From: Urechis unicinctus
Lineage: Eukaryota; Annelida; Polychaeta; Xenopneusta; Urechidae
Direction of reading: 5' to 3'
Length of the DNA: 64,000 nt
NCBI GenBank assembly: GCA_034190875.2
Contig: CM067356.1
Location: forward strand, 28,481,103-28,545,102
Part shown: one piece after another, positions 47,955 through 61,432 of the stretch
Numbering within the stretch: the stretch's first letter is position 1
Layout of the letters: each line of letters starts with the position of its first letter
The notes under the pieces: generated by a model
The model's database searches: none
Told to the model about the DNA's origin: nothing
What the model saw: only the letters and a program-made list of their open reading frames with translations
Program-made: the position numbers and the translations under genes

Positions 47955-48255
47955 TTAGCGCATTTGTTTGATATGCCGCCTTTGGTACATCTTTCTACGT
48001 CGAGTGAGGGCTGGTGTGAATCGGAAATGCAGCAAGGGCTTAACAACGCTGCTGAATAATTGGTTTGAGCTCAATTGTGTTGCATTTCCCTTACTAAAAC
48101 ATTCAACACCTAGGATACAATCGTCTACTCCGGGAAGCAAAGGAATATCGATTGGTAAATCGACACAAAGCAAAGTCAGTATGCTGTCCAAAAAAAGGCT
48201 GGCTTCGTTTTATAAGAATAATACAACGGGCATTGAGCTAGTCAACCTACACGAT
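47955..48255. other. Conserved upstream block, copy C3
   Basis: Inverted equivalent of 3,250-3,600. Frames are open on both strands (78 codons minus, 96 plus), with GLTTLLNN and KGISIGKS again kept on the plus strand. Confidence 0.4.
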
Positions 48256-48274
48256 TAAGTAGCAACTTTCCTAG

Positions 48275-48315
48275 CATATATAGAGATATAGATATATAGA
48301 TATATATATATATAG

Positions 48316-48346
<31 letters not shown>

Positions 48347-48893
48347 TATATATATATATAGAGAGATAGATAGAGAGATATATATCTATATATATATATA
48401 GAGATATATATATGTATATACGTATATAAATATATATATATATATATTTATATATGATATATGTATATATATATTTATATATATATATAGTTATATATAA
48501 AATATATATATGCTAGAAAAGTATATATATATATACATCAAATTTATGAATATATACGTTAATATATATATTTATACATATATATAGAGATATATTGATG
48601 TACATATATGTAAAAAATATATATATATACATATATAAACAGATTATATATATATATATATTTCATATATATATATATTTCAGATAAACAGAGAGAGATA
48701 TATATATGTATATACATATATATAGATAGAGAGAGAGAGATTTAAAAATATATATAGGATATAGATATACATATATATACATAGATATATAGATACATAT
48801 AGACATAAATATATATGTTATATATATATATATATATATATATAGAGATATGTAGATGGATATAGATATATATAGAAATAAATATATGTATAA

Positions 48894-48942
<49 letters not shown>

Positions 48943-49086
48943 CATATATGTATATATATGTATATTTTTCATATATATATATATATATAATATGTGCATA
49001 TATATTTGTATTTATATATACAAATATAGAGATGCAAATATTTATTTATTAATATATATATTTATATCTATATATACATATTATAC

Positions 49087-49133
<47 letters not shown>

Positions 49134-49260
49134 CATATATATTTGTATATATATACATATTAATATATATATCTAAACATATATATATATATATATATAT
49201 GTATGTACATATATATATACATATATATATATATACATATATGTATATACATATTTATAG
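48275..49260. repeat. AT-rich microsatellite block upstream of paralogue 3
   Basis: About 1 kb of (AT)n with GATA, GAGA and ACAT interruptions. Homologous in place to 22,694-23,690 but strongly rearranged in repeat order. Confidence 0.95.
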
Positions 49261-49659
49261 CATGTATAGGATGATGCATATTGTTGTTCTGTCAATTAAT
49301 GTAAATAGTACTTCTTAGTTCAGCCTCTTGTCAGAACAGCACGAGACTATCAATTGATACGTTTAGTGTTTCCTGTCAGTTCGTCTTGCCCAGTCAACAT
49401 ATCAGCATTAAGCGCGATGGTAATTATGCGAACCAAAAATACTTGTTCGCAAGGTTCAGAATAGAATCACATATCAATAAAATATATATGCAACGAAATT
49501 TAATCTGATAAATGTATCAGGGGTTGGGTTATTCATAGACACAACAATGGAGGGAACCATGCTGTATAATAACAAGTTCGAATTGACTGGTAAGTGAAAT
49601 ATATAACCATCAGTCTCATAGCTATTTTTAGAAAGAAAATTATACTTCTTTGGGAGAAT

Positions 49660-49680
49660 GCATATATATACATATATATT

Positions 49681-49713
<33 letters not shown>

Positions 49714-49743
49714 GATATATAGTATATATATAGATATATATAA

Positions 49744-49774
<31 letters not shown>

Positions 49775-49912
49775 TATATAAATATATATCTATATACATA
49801 TATATATATTTATATTTATATATATATATATATATATGTGCGAGTATAAACGAATATATATATATATTTTATATATATATTTATATTTTCATATGTTTAT
49901 ATGCATATAGAA

Positions 49913-49943
<31 letters not shown>

Positions 49944-50194
49944 GATAGATAGATATATAGAGAGATATATATGTATATATATAGATAGATATAGAGAGAT
50001 ATAGAGAGGGAGAGAGGGAGAGGGGATTTATTATCTTTCTATATTTAGATATATTATATATAATATATATATATATATGTATATATATATCTATATATAT
50101 ATGTATATATATATATATATCGAAATATAGAGATCTATATATAGATATATATATATATATATATACATATATAATATATATTAGATGTAGATAT

Positions 50195-50266
<72 letters not shown>

Positions 50267-50275
50267 TTATATACG
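49660..50275. repeat. AT-rich microsatellite (C3)
   Basis: Enlarged equivalent of 24,063-24,250, with (AT)n, GAGA and ATAT blocks. Confidence 0.9.
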
Positions 50276-50394
50276 GAGGGTTAAATAAGGTTGAATCTCT
50301 ATAATAACTAATGTTTGTTTTATGTTATGTGAATCAATATTTGTCGAGTCAAAGCAACACCTTTCCAATATTCCGTTAAGGCATTAAATATATG
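50276..50394. other. Unique insert between C3 AT arrays
   Basis: About 120 bp of ordinary sequence with no match in C2. No coding frame. Confidence 0.4.
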
Positions 50395-50689
50395 TAGATA
50401 TATTAATATATATATATATAGAGAGATAGAGGATATGAGATAGCGAAATATATATATATATAGAGACACACACACACACACACACACAGAGAGATAGAGA
50501 TATAGAGAGATATTGTTTAGAGAGAGAGAGAGATAGAGAGAGAGAGATATCAAGACCTAGAGATTCCGTTATATATATAGAGAGATATATATATATAGAT
50601 AGATATATATATCTAGATATAGATATATATATATAGATATATATATATATATATATATATATCTATATATATATCTATATATATATATA

Positions 50690-50754
<65 letters not shown>

Positions 50755-50755
50755 T
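50395..50755. repeat. AT/AC/AG compound microsatellite (C3)
   Basis: Includes a short (AC)n at about 50,466-50,488, (AG)n patches and a terminal (AT)n. Not present in C2. Confidence 0.9.
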
Positions 50756-51117
50756 CCCGGCTGTTATGTAATTCATATGCTCAAGGGTGTTGACAAAATA
50801 TATGAATCAAACATATCGAATTACATAAAAGTACATTTCGTAACATTTAAACACATATTTAAGCAAGACTCCGTGTTCAATTCTCAGTCGCAACACGGTA
50901 AAATCGAGGATCACTTGCAATGTCCGTGGCTATATTTAAATGTAAGGAGGCTCCTTAGGATGTTGTAAAATGGCGAAAACATGGGCATCGTAAAATGCTA
51001 CTTGAGTATCTGATTTGATTTGAGTACATTATTATTAGCTAAATAATTATCCCTGAAATGCCTGGCTGGTGCCAAGCAGCTGATTTCTGAAAATGCTTTT
51101 CAAATCTGCCATATCAG

Positions 51118-51255
51118 CTTTCTGGCCTAATTTATTTTGGGGACAGCAAGTTATCTATCAATTTTACGCAATGCAATTTCAAAGTGACTGTCTCAAAGGT
51201 CACCAAGTTCGAAAAGCACGATTGCCCACGCACAACGACAGCCGATCAGGCTTAA
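51118..51255 (+). CDS. Candidate terminal exon, C3 copy of 24,578-24,715
   Basis: Acceptor GCCATATCAG, 45 codons and a stop at the same place as in C2. LSGLIYFGDSKLSINFTQC is unchanged, and one Met is replaced by Thr near the end. The unchanged frame is weak support, since the copies are close overall. Confidence 0.4.
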   Translation, partial: LSGLIYFGDSKLSINFTQCNFKVTVSKVTKFEKHDCPRTTTADQA

Positions 51256-52189
51256 TTTGGCTGTTTGTCCATTTTGTGGGTCCGGGGTCAATGCTGGCGG
51301 TGATATCAGTCACCTGGAAAACATTACGCTTACGGTGGACCTTGGGATATCATTACTTTCCTACGTCAACGGGCACCAATAATGTCATAGAAAGCAGTAA
51401 TGGAGACCTCAAGTGGAATAATATAGCATTATTATTCTACTTCCACTAAATATATTACTGTTTACATGTATTAGGAACCGTTTGTATGCATATTCCTTGT
51501 ACCAGCATGTTGAGAGTTGAGGATAAGGCTATCCAGAGGCTGAACCGACAGCTGACCACGAGAAGGCATAAATACAATTGACAGCCTAAGCTTTTATGAA
51601 TTCACCTGAGTAATTGACTAAAATATATGCCTCCGATTTTTTGGATGAAAGAAGGTTTAAAATAAACGACTGTTTGACCTCCCATATCATGAAAATGATT
51701 TACTCTCTCTGATCTGTGGTCAATAATGTTAACAAAACATTTTCAGAATGAAGAGTACCCTTTTGTTGGCTTTATTGAATGTATCTGATCTCAATTATAC
51801 CAACAAATCCCGAAGCATTACCGACTGCAATATGTGCGTTTGGGAAGAGTGGTAGCAATCGTAATTTAGAAGATTCTAACCTTTTCTATTCCTGGATGAA
51901 AATCATGCAGTCATTTACCATAAATACCTTTGTAGCTTTGCTATTTTAGCTAAACGCATATACAGGCTGCATTCAAAATCTTACAAGGATTGCATTAAGT
52001 AGTTTACATGAATAAGGGCATCGTTTGGAGCATCCGTGACAACATTATCAAAGGTATGGTCATCAGCAAAGATATTTAAATGATGAACATCGAACGATGT
52101 ATTATTCCGGCGTTTTTAGTAGCAAAAGTAAGCACGAAAATATTTTGCCTCATAATGCGGCTTTAATCTTTTTATCTGAAAAATAGAAA

Positions 52190-53410
52190 TCAGTGTGTAA
52201 AGTATTATGGAATACTCTCAGAAACAAAAAATATAACTTGTAGGGTTCCCCAGGGTTATGTCCTGGGACCCATACTTTTTCTACTATATATTAAGCATTT
52301 ATGTCAAGTATCTGATAGAATGTTTCTACTTTTGTTTGCTGATGGTACAAATTTATTCATGGTGGGAAAAGATGCTAACAAAATTGAATATGAATTTAAC
52401 ATTGAGCTTAAGAAAGTTGTTAATTGGTTTCATGTAAACCGCCTAACGTTGAATGTAAAAAAGACAAAAACCATGACCTTTTCATGTAATAGAAATATCA
52501 GAAATAGAATCAACAAAATAGTTATTGATGATACTATACTTGATACTGTGAACACAATAGGTTTTCTCGGTGTTGTTATAAACAATCAACTGTCATCGTC
52601 TAGTCATATAAAATTAATCTCAAATAAAGAATCGATAAATATTGGTATTCTCAAAAAGGTGAGAAATAAATTAAACAGAGAGACTCTTATCAATATGTAT
52701 TATACTTTTATCTATCCGTATTTGACCTATTGGAATCTAATCTGGGGGAAATGCAGCTCATAAATATTTAATGAGGTTACATTTACTACAAAAGCGTGCT
52801 GTAAGAATCATATGTAATGCAGAATTCAGAGCACATACTCCTGAGTTATTTGTACTATGTAAAATCCTAAATATTTTTAATCTGCACATACTAAGATGTT
52901 GTTTATTTATGTTCAAGTATAGATTAAACTTGTTGCCTGCAACTTTATTTAATATGTTCAGAACCAAAGATACTGTACATGGTTATCACACTAGGCAATT
53001 ATCAGGATATAGACTACCTTGCTGTCATACAACATTGAAGCAAAAATCGCTAACTTATATGGCACCATATTTCTGGAATGAAATTGTCATTTTACATAAT
53101 ATCGAAGTCAATAAGATCTGTCATATATTTAAGGAACAATTATTCCTGTACATTATATCCTCCAATCAATAGCATAATATTTATATATTTATGTGACATT
53201 ATATCATTGAATAAGTATATATACTTTATATATATTTTTTTTCTTGCTTTCAGCTGTTAGTTACTTCTGTCATTAAGTGTAGTTAATCAAGGAAACTGAA
53301 AAAAACAGTTACTGATCCAGTTTCCATTTGTCTCAATACGCTTGATGTTAAATCTGCAAACTGTTGTTGTTGTATTTGTATTATTTGAGACAATAAACCA
53401 TTATTATTAT
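52190..53410 (+). mobile_element. LINE 3' half, dead reverse transcriptase (C3)
   Basis: Copy of 25,650-26,880 with about 8 replacements in the first 147 codons and the same FADG in place of FADD. The stop between the two frames is also shared. The tail has AATAAACCATTATTATTATT. It duplicated with the host segment rather than by transposition, because the flanks match. Confidence 0.85.
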
Positions 53411-53621
53411 TAAACCAACAACGTACCTCTCAATATGCACAACCACCTTTTAATTACTGTATATATAAACTTTTTGTATGATTGAATCTGGTCCTGGTGA
53501 AGCAATAACATGCGAAAATGTTATTGGTCAAGCTACTGATCGAACTCATGTACTAAGTATGCATACATTTTTTTTTAAGTTGGTAGATAATTAAGCAATA
53601 TTGATCCCGGTATCTGCCTTA

Positions 53622-53870
53622 GACATATCCACAACACAGAGCGTATTTCTGAACGCTACCGGTAAATATTGTACCGACACAATAGCATATAGCATGCAAA
53701 TATAAATAGAGAAACTTATAAATAATACATCCATGTTTGATAATATATCATACGGACATGCGTCATAGACATATGTACAACACAGAGCGCATTCCTGAAC
53801 GTTAATGGTAAATCATGTACCGATATAGTAACACAAAGCAAGCAAATACGAAAAGAGCAACTTATCAATA
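53622..53870. repeat. Two-unit diverged tandem repeat (C3)
   Basis: Same pair as 27,075-27,330. Confidence 0.7.
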
Positions 53871-54609
53871 AAGAAATCATGTAGGTTTCGCAGTCACCCA
53901 TGCCGTCTGCTCCCTAAGATCTGTGAATTACCGCTAGTCTTTTACAGTTTCACAAAATGGGTTGATTTGTCTAGGGGTGAGAGGTTTGCATCACTTTTGT
54001 CAATAAAAAGTCACAAGAAATAAAGACGAGCCACGCAACAAATACATCACTTTTTTTTCTCTGCATAATCAAAAAAAGACCTTCATAATTAACCAAAAGC
54101 AACGCAAGCGTTTTTAGCTACTACAACTAACGTTTAATAACTCCTTGCGAACCTGCATCTATATATATTTGATATTTCCTACTTACCTTTGGCAGATTGA
54201 TGGCCAATACACTACATCCTGTGGCTCACAATGCGTTTTCGTCTGAGTGCCTGTTAATCTAGACATAAAGTCGGCTTTGCACTTCAGTCAAATGAATCAA
54301 CATCAGTCATATAAGCATTCAAATAACTCCAACTATCATCGTTGCTGTAACCCCAATATTCCATTGTGTTATGTCCATATTATACGTGATTTCATTATAT
54401 AATGCTGATTGACTTATTGTTGTCAGAATGAATTAGTCGCTGCAGTAACATAGCTCGTCTGTACATGGTTGGTTGTGTGCCATCCTGGTTGTAATTACAT
54501 TGTAATCTTAGTCCACTTGGTGTTTTTTAGTCGTGGCTTATTATTTTGGTCAGCTGCCGTATGATTTTACAACCATATCTCACTCAATCATCATGGAGTT
54601 GTTTGATTG

Positions 54610-55360
54610 CGTGCAATGTGTCAAAAATTTGATTTAGCAAAAACAATAGCAGCGGTAAGCGTAAATTACAACTTTTATATGTAATGCATAGGGAATGAAA
54701 GACGATAATAATTGTTTTTAAAAGCGACATCTAACATCATTTAACAACGACACCTCCAGCCAAAATTCCAGGGAGTTTTTCTATGTATTCTTTGCCCACA
54801 TGTTTATGCCAATGTAATCGTACAAGAGCTGACATGTATCCGACTATTATGGTGAGAGGGTTCTGCGGCTTCATTATTGACAAATATAGGATCGATGTGT
54901 AATACAAGAAGGCATTGTCAATAAATTGGAAATTTTTATTCCTCAGCTGCTTAACTTATGCGAATGCGAGTCGTGCAGCATATAATGTCGAGAGAAAAAG
55001 AACGCCGAATGGTAGCTTTCTAAAACAAACTATGAGGTTGTGATCTGCATGTCTACTGTTTGCATTAGGTTTTGAGAGCTGGCAACATGATAAAACTCGT
55101 GGGTATTATCTCACAAATAGCTAGCGTTCAGTTGCGCCTAGTCTATAAGCTCATGAAGTATCGTATAAAGCATTGAGGCGCAACATTAACCAGAATAACC
55201 GCAGCAAAAGAGATTTGAGCTCTCTTACCATTGCAGGTGGCCAATGCTGGAAACAGCACATGGCTTATATTCTCAAAAAACTTTTACAAAGCAAATAGCA
55301 ACACAAGAATTATTGCACGTCTTATTATGAATTAACAAAGTTGATTGAACTCGTATACAG
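54610..55360. other. C3-specific stretch replacing C2 28,065-29,460
   Basis: C2 and C3 agree up to CACTCAATCAT and again at the cysteine exon. Between them C3 has this sequence, starting with a short echo of the C2 flank (GGAGTTGTTTGATTGCG). No exon or motif was found. Confidence 0.45.
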
Positions 55361-55860
55361 CATTTTGCGCATGTCTATGCTTGTCAGAACGATGGTCTCT
55401 ATGAATTGTTATATAACCGTAAGACATGCGTTTCATAGCCACACAGCACCGACATCGCCGTTGTATTGGACAGTAAGTAGGCGCATTGCGTATTCATCGA
55501 ATCTGAATTTTAAAAATTTCTTCCTACAGCAAAAACCAGGGCTTGCATTTACTGTGCGGCAATGTGTTGCTTGGTTGATTTAAGAAGTTAAAGTTTTCAA
55601 ATACTGATGTAATTGCTACTTTATCATTATGCTTATTTACACCGCTGTCATTATTATCAGATAGACAGGCAAACACTACCAGTCAATGTGGGTGGTACCT
55701 AGCATAGATGTTATTTGAGTGCATCCCCTCTGATCAAGTTAAATTGCACCTTCCCGTTGCCAAGGAGCAGGTATCTATCAGCCATAAGATTGATTGACAC
55801 AGGTGATAATGTAGCTCAATCGTGTAATACGTGGAATGCTTGCATCTTTTGAATCATAAA
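55361..55860 (+). pseudogene. Decayed copies of the C2 29,462 and 29,761 exons
   Basis: Exon 55361-55472 keeps both splice sites but has a stop (TAG) after TCVS. The following exon has a one-base insertion after its acceptor CTTCCTACAG, which switches to a cysteine-rich frame (ACIYCAAMCCLVDLR). The exon at 55,661 has TAG after VNVGGT. Together these indicate that this part of the C3 copy is not functional, unless it was C2 that changed. Confidence 0.5.
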
Positions 55861-56076
55861 AGGACTTGCAGACTTGGCAAGTGAAGCAGTTTCTGTAAAA
55901 GACATTTTGTTACGTACACAATGAACAAACAGCTCAACAGGTGGGCCAATCAGTGGCCAATGAACAATCTGTATATGTATGCCGAAAGGAGTCAAATAAA
56001 GCACATTGTATAAGAAAGCAGGAATCAAGCATATGGCGTTATATATATTTGTATATGGTATTGACATTTGGTGCAG

Positions 56077-57065
56077 GTAAATTGGTTAAGATGTAATACA
56101 TGTTATAAGACGCTTGGCAATAGTTGTCGGCCGCGATTATGCTTGATGATGACACCTAATTATTGGACCGATATTCTGCAGATACGTCGACATGGTACAG
56201 CCCTGAGATACTGTCATTGCATCAACGGGAGTCAGCGCATACATAATTGCAAGCCATGGATTATCTGACCAAACTGAGCGGTTAAATGACCGAGGGTTTT
56301 CCTTCACTATTAGGCCAGACGGGGCTATATGCGGATAACAAGCTCTTAAACAGAGCTCATGACGCAATAAGGGATATTGATGCTGATTGTACATGGGTGT
56401 AAACATCGACCGCTGTGAAGAACAACTGTTTTAGTAAATGAGAACACAACCTACAGTACCAAGGATATATCATTATGACGTCACGATTCAGGAACTATTG
56501 TCCAATAACCGCGAGCTGAATTACCAACAGCGAGTAAGCTCAAATTCACGTGGCTCAAAAACCAATGGTGAGTGAGGATTAACAACAAACTAACACATAA
56601 TTTAAAGTATTAATATTAATGTGTTTTTGTATATTTATTGCATTGCTGTTCACAACAGTTATAATGACGTAGATGTGATTCGATGTTGTTGCTGCTACCC
56701 GATATTTCATTCTGTGATGGCCATATCATTCACAATTTCATCTCAGTTTGCCGGGAGGTTCATCTGGTACCAGATGGACACATTACCAAACATTCGTTGT
56801 ACAGAATACACAGCTACACAAAATTAAAAGTAAAGGGTTATGATCGGTCGAGCAGAAGGGTGATACCCAAAGACAAAACAAACTTGTAAGATATTGTATC
56901 GATGAGCAACGCCAGACCTTGAAGGTCACTAATAGAAAGCAGGTTCAAGATATTGGTTTCTCCGCTATTATATTGGCCGCTGAGACGCGATGTTACAACG
57001 TGGTTAACAGGGACTTTCGTGTGGATGTCTCCATGATGCATTTATTAGATGAAAATCGCCATCTG
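56077..57065 (+). pseudogene. C3 copy of exon 30,089, split by about 790 bp
   Basis: The first 99 bp (to NYWTDI) and the last about 99 bp (from LAAETRCYNVVN to DENRHL and donor GTGCGT) match C2, with unrelated sequence between. Reading on past the junction gives RYCHCINGSQRIHNC and a stop. It could be an insertion into the exon or, conversely, two exons fused by deletion in C2. Confidence 0.5.
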
Positions 57066-58659
57066 GTGCGTTAGCTTTGAAACCAACTAAGCATTTATTC
57101 CATTGTTTGAGAGCTTAAGAGAGCCAGCAGCACGATCTTAACATTCATTTGACAGAAAAGTATGCCTCCCCCCCAGCGTAATGGGTGTGTGTTATACAAG
57201 GTGGTTTATGCGTGCAACATTGGCTGTATGGTTGGTGGGTGGTTCACTACTGGCAGTAAGTTTGTTTGTTTGCTAGCGGTTGGTTTGTGTAGGGCCCGGG
57301 GGGAGGGGGGGGGGTGTTGCGGTAATGAAGTGATTAAACTACACGTTTGTTTGTAAGTAGTCATAACCCAACGGCAGACAATTAATACCGTTCACATACG
57401 ATTTGATCGATACGTAATGCTTTTTATCGATAAAGTCCCTCATCGGCTTTGGCAGCAATGTGCTTCAAGTGCTAGCCCATTGGGACACATGATCGGCATG
57501 TCGTAGTTGGGGACGCTTCTCTGCACTATGGCTTACCGTTAATATTTAACTGATAAAATTGCACAATGTTCTCTATTATATCGAACAATGACCAGTGTGT
57601 GTCGACTGGACAATGTAATACTAATCTTAAAACGCAGAGAAGATATTGTTTATTGATAGTGACACATTAAATAGATTGCCATTCGTGATGGTTTGCAGAT
57701 CCATTAAAATGGCTAGGCTGTCCTTTATATCTGTCACCGCATCTGTGCAGTACTTAACAGTTGCTAGCAAGATAATCTGACCAAAGAATAAAGGTACGAT
57801 GGTGTTTTATGCGGATAACAAGCCCGTAGACGCCGCTTATGCCACAACAAGCAATAGTTTTGCTGATTGCACCGCGGTGTAATCATCCACAGCCATGTTC
57901 GTAAAATGTTTTTGTAAACAATAAAAGAGGACCCAGAGTAAATGGAAATGGTGATATAGAGGAAGTGATGGTGCTTACTGTTCTACAAACACTGCATTAA
58001 TAACAGATAATCAGAAATGCTCCTTGTTCGTGGCACAAATACCCATGCTGGACATGGATGTGGAAAACCGCATTACTAACATGAAATGCGGTGCATAAAT
58101 ATTGATGTGTTTATATATGCTTGTTATTGTACAAAACAGTAATAATCATTATGCATATAGTGATGGTGTCAACCATAGTGGTATGGAGCAAGACGAGAGG
58201 ATTGCAGTCTCATCTCTCCTATCCTGTCTTGTTCGATTCTATCTGAGCTGGATGGGTATTCATCTGGCTGACGTAATGTCCCTTTGTCTATTCTCAGGAC
58301 TCCATTTAAATTCCTACTGCATAACGGTAAAACCAACTGAGATAAGCAGAAGAATAAAACGGAAGCATTTCCAACGCCTGAATAATATCATCTGCTCCAT
58401 TAGTGCAATTGGATTAAACTAACAAATGTACACAATGCCGAGGATACGCAAACAGGCAAATGATCGTATATTTCATAGGTTACATACAAAATAAAGTTCC
58501 AAACCCTCATTAGGGTTGTAATAATTGTTACTTACATAAGAACATCGATTTGATCATCAATTATAATGTGCGCACACTAATTTGCACCAGTTGATACATC
58601 TCCTCTTCCGAGGGTATGAGTGTCTCAGACGTTTACGCTTACAATGCAAGTGATGTTAC

Positions 58660-59380
58660 TGCCTGTCCTGGCATCAAACTCAAATGTACAGTACAACATA
58701 TAGGTCGGCCAAATGAACAAATGTCATACTGAATGGGTGATTATAATATAGATGACGGCCAACGGAATACAGGTGCCATATTTAATCAGTGATTTAAATC
58801 CAGCAAACACTGCAGTGCAGCAGTAAAGGCTAGGGTCCTCGGGACGTTCACCTGTCGTTCTAAGGGAGGTTTGGCCACGCTGTATAAGGCACTTGTTAGG
58901 CTCTATTTAGAACATACAATTCAGGTGTGATCACCATTCTTTCAATGTGACCTAGATATATTAGAAATAATTTAAATTGCGAGTTACTGAGCTCGTAGCC
59001 ATTATGTCTGAGTTAGGTTTCGAAGGAAGATTGCGCTTGTTGGGAATGACAACATTTAAAGCCTGGTGGCTCCGCAGGAATGAAATACACGGGTATACTA
59101 AATGTTCCATGAATTGGATAACATTAGTGTTAATTTTTTTCATGTTTGCATTGCCTAAAACTCAACACTTCTGCAATATTCATACAACCTGACAGAACCC
59201 ATGCTTATGACATAATTAAAGAGAACTATCGTTTCCGATCGCGCAGTGAGTCTATGGAAGAGGTCACCAGCCAAGAGAGTTTTATCTAGTTCACTGAACT
59301 CTTTTAAAAACCAACTTGAAATGTATTTTAACGACAAAGGTTCAAATAAATGTCTTAATACTAATTTATTACTAATGTTG
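58660..59380 (+). mobile_element. LINE C-terminal RT fragment (C3 copy)
   Basis: Copy of 37,580-38,300 with the same blocks (HIGRPNEQMSY, LTTLYKALVRLYLEH, MSELGFEGRLRLLGMTTFKA, SSSLNSFKNQLEMYFNDKG). It is broken in the same way, so it was inserted before the duplication. Confidence 0.8.
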
Positions 59381-59508
59381 ATGGTTGCTGGCAGGGAACA
59401 TAACGGTATAGACAAAATCAGGATTCATTTTGTACTGATATAGTAACTCATAGCACGCAGGTGTAAGGAGAGGAAGAGCTTAATGATGAAGTCATGTGGG
59501 TTCCGCAG

Positions 59509-59658
59509 GCAATCATGTCGTCTACTCCCTATTTGTTCTCATTCCATACTTCACATACAGTTCCAGAAGCTACCGCTTGTTTTCATCTGGCTCCAAACTG
59601 GGTTTATTGGTCAAAAGCTTTGACGATTGCAACGCTTTCTGCAATAAAATGTTATTGG
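59509..59658 (+). CDS. Candidate exon with DDCNAFC motif (C3)
   Basis: Same 150-bp phase 1 to 1 exon as 38,429-38,578, with acceptor GGGTTCCGCAG and donor GTAAGC unchanged. Differences from C2 include RLMV to GLLV and FEDC to FDDC. The frame remains open, and the downstream frame differs between copies. This is one of the few non-PAN exons open in both C2 and C3. Confidence 0.5.
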
Positions 59659-60567
59659 GTAAGCAGAACAGTTGCGTAAAATATGTTTTGCCGAGTATCT
59701 CTCGAGGAACTGTCGCCATATACCTGTTGTTGTGTGCTGCTCCAATGACGATGATTACTTTGACAATGGCTACATAAAATTTGCATTTAGTTCAGGCCGC
59801 TAACAAAGCTATGTCGCCATGAGTAAATGTCATTATGGGCACTCATTGACGCCCATTATGTGATACCTAGACCCAAGTATCAATATACTTTAATAGGTTT
59901 GCGTCTGAGTGCGCAGGATTCTACACATAAGGGTGGCATTGTACTACAGCCAGATAAACAACTGGACGTAATCATCTAAATGACTCTATCCATCATCGGC
60001 GCTATATCACCGTGTTTCTTATAACCGAAATACAGCCGCAATGTGTCATTTTTATGGCCATTAAATATATCATTCTCTCTCATTACTGATAGTCTTTTCG
60101 TCGCTGGATTAACACATGGCCTGTATCAACCGAACATTGCAAGCAAAAACATCCACAAGTGTTGATATACCATGGACCTTCAAATCACCTTTACATCTGA
60201 TATGATAGCTTTTCATGCAAGTGAGTGGTCACTCGATATTCTTAGGAGAGCAATTTAGAATAAATGAAAAAAAGTGTAATTAACCTAAACCGGAATGCTC
60301 GTTTTCGTAATAAATTTCATACTTCATAAGATTAAACTGTCAGAAATCACGCAGTCGCTCATCAAGCATCTGCAATATTCCCTACAGATAACAATGACGA
60401 CATTGGAAACAATATCATGTCAGTCTGTTTTGATACAATCGTGTAGTGTCGAACGTATGCTAACTCTACATGATAGAATAGCAGAGGGATTTGCATAGAG
60501 CTGATAGGCCTGGGTAGTAGCTGCAGCAACGGGCAATAGACTAATCGATTGTTTCGCTAATCCATTA

Positions 60568-60614
60568 GTAGTATAGGTAACGACGGGGCTGGCGCACCAC
60601 CTTACCTATAATAC
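60568..60614. repeat. Inverted repeat, C3 copy of 39,041-39,087
   Basis: GTAGTATAGGTAA pairs with TTACCTATAATAC, one mismatch in 13. Confidence 0.6.
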
Positions 60615-61432
60615 AGTGGTCCCCAACTGTACCAGCCACACGGGCAAATTTGGTTTCAGTTTCGGTTTCAGTTTCGGTTCGAATGTGCGACTTTGTTTCA
60701 ATTTCGGTTTCGGGTTTTGTTTTGGTTTCTGTGTGGGTTTGAAGGTGGGGCCGCCCGGGATTACCCATAGAGGTCTTTGAGTCTGAAACTTCCGGGGCCA
60801 CCGAACAAGTTCCATTTTTCACCCAGGTGAGGTCTTCCATGAACTGGGTCAAGGTATCATTGTTTTTCTCAATAAAGGCTGGATCTGGACCAATCGTTGT
60901 AACTCTCATCGTACAGAGTTTGCAGCAGATGAAAGCCTCATCTGGCCCCTTTGGAATATCTTTTGGCCTGCCCATCCAGGGGCCGTGGTGAACCAGGTCG
61001 TAGTTGGGGATGCTGTTAAACTTGCCGTTGGTGGCGTAGTCCCAATCATCTGCGCCGGGAATGGTTGTGTACCGCCAAGCAACAGTCCTTTTGTACATTT
61101 GTTTTCCTTATGACACCCCAAGCTGTACACATCAGCCTTTTCAAGTTTCTTGTTGGCACACTCCGATGGTTGCCGGCTGGCTCTGGTGAAGCCCAAGCAG
61201 AATCTGAGGTTTGTACTGGGCTGGAATAATTCATCACGAGCTCTGAGTGTAGGGGGACTTTATTTCGAGCGGGCAATTTCCTTCTCTACCCCATCCTCTC
61301 TTCACCACCTATGACCTGTGAGCCGTCGGGGAGCGTTAGGGGGGGGAGTGGGCAGACAAGTTTGATAGCAGCCTGAACTGGGAGTAGACAAAAGCCGTCT
61401 GGAGAGTATTTTTTTCTCAATAACCGCAATTT
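60615..61432 (-). mobile_element. Fossil virus-like element, partial C3 copy
   Basis: Carries only the C-terminal part of the YqaJ-type nuclease fossil seen at 39,240-39,908, with the hexamer repeat beside it. It is broken. Its right end coincides with the end of C3 homology, so it arrived here with the host duplication, not by its own movement. It is close in sequence to the C2 copy, which puts the duplication well after the original insertion. Confidence 0.55.

Larger units (their letters stand above)
57166..61432 (+). repeat. Distal part of C3 (copy of 36,233-39,908)
   Basis: Colinear with C2, with small indels and an additional about 500 bp at 59,700-60,170. A G-run of about 17 lies at 57,299-57,317. 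The right edge (CAATAACCGCAATTT) marks the end of C3 homology. Confidence 0.85.
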
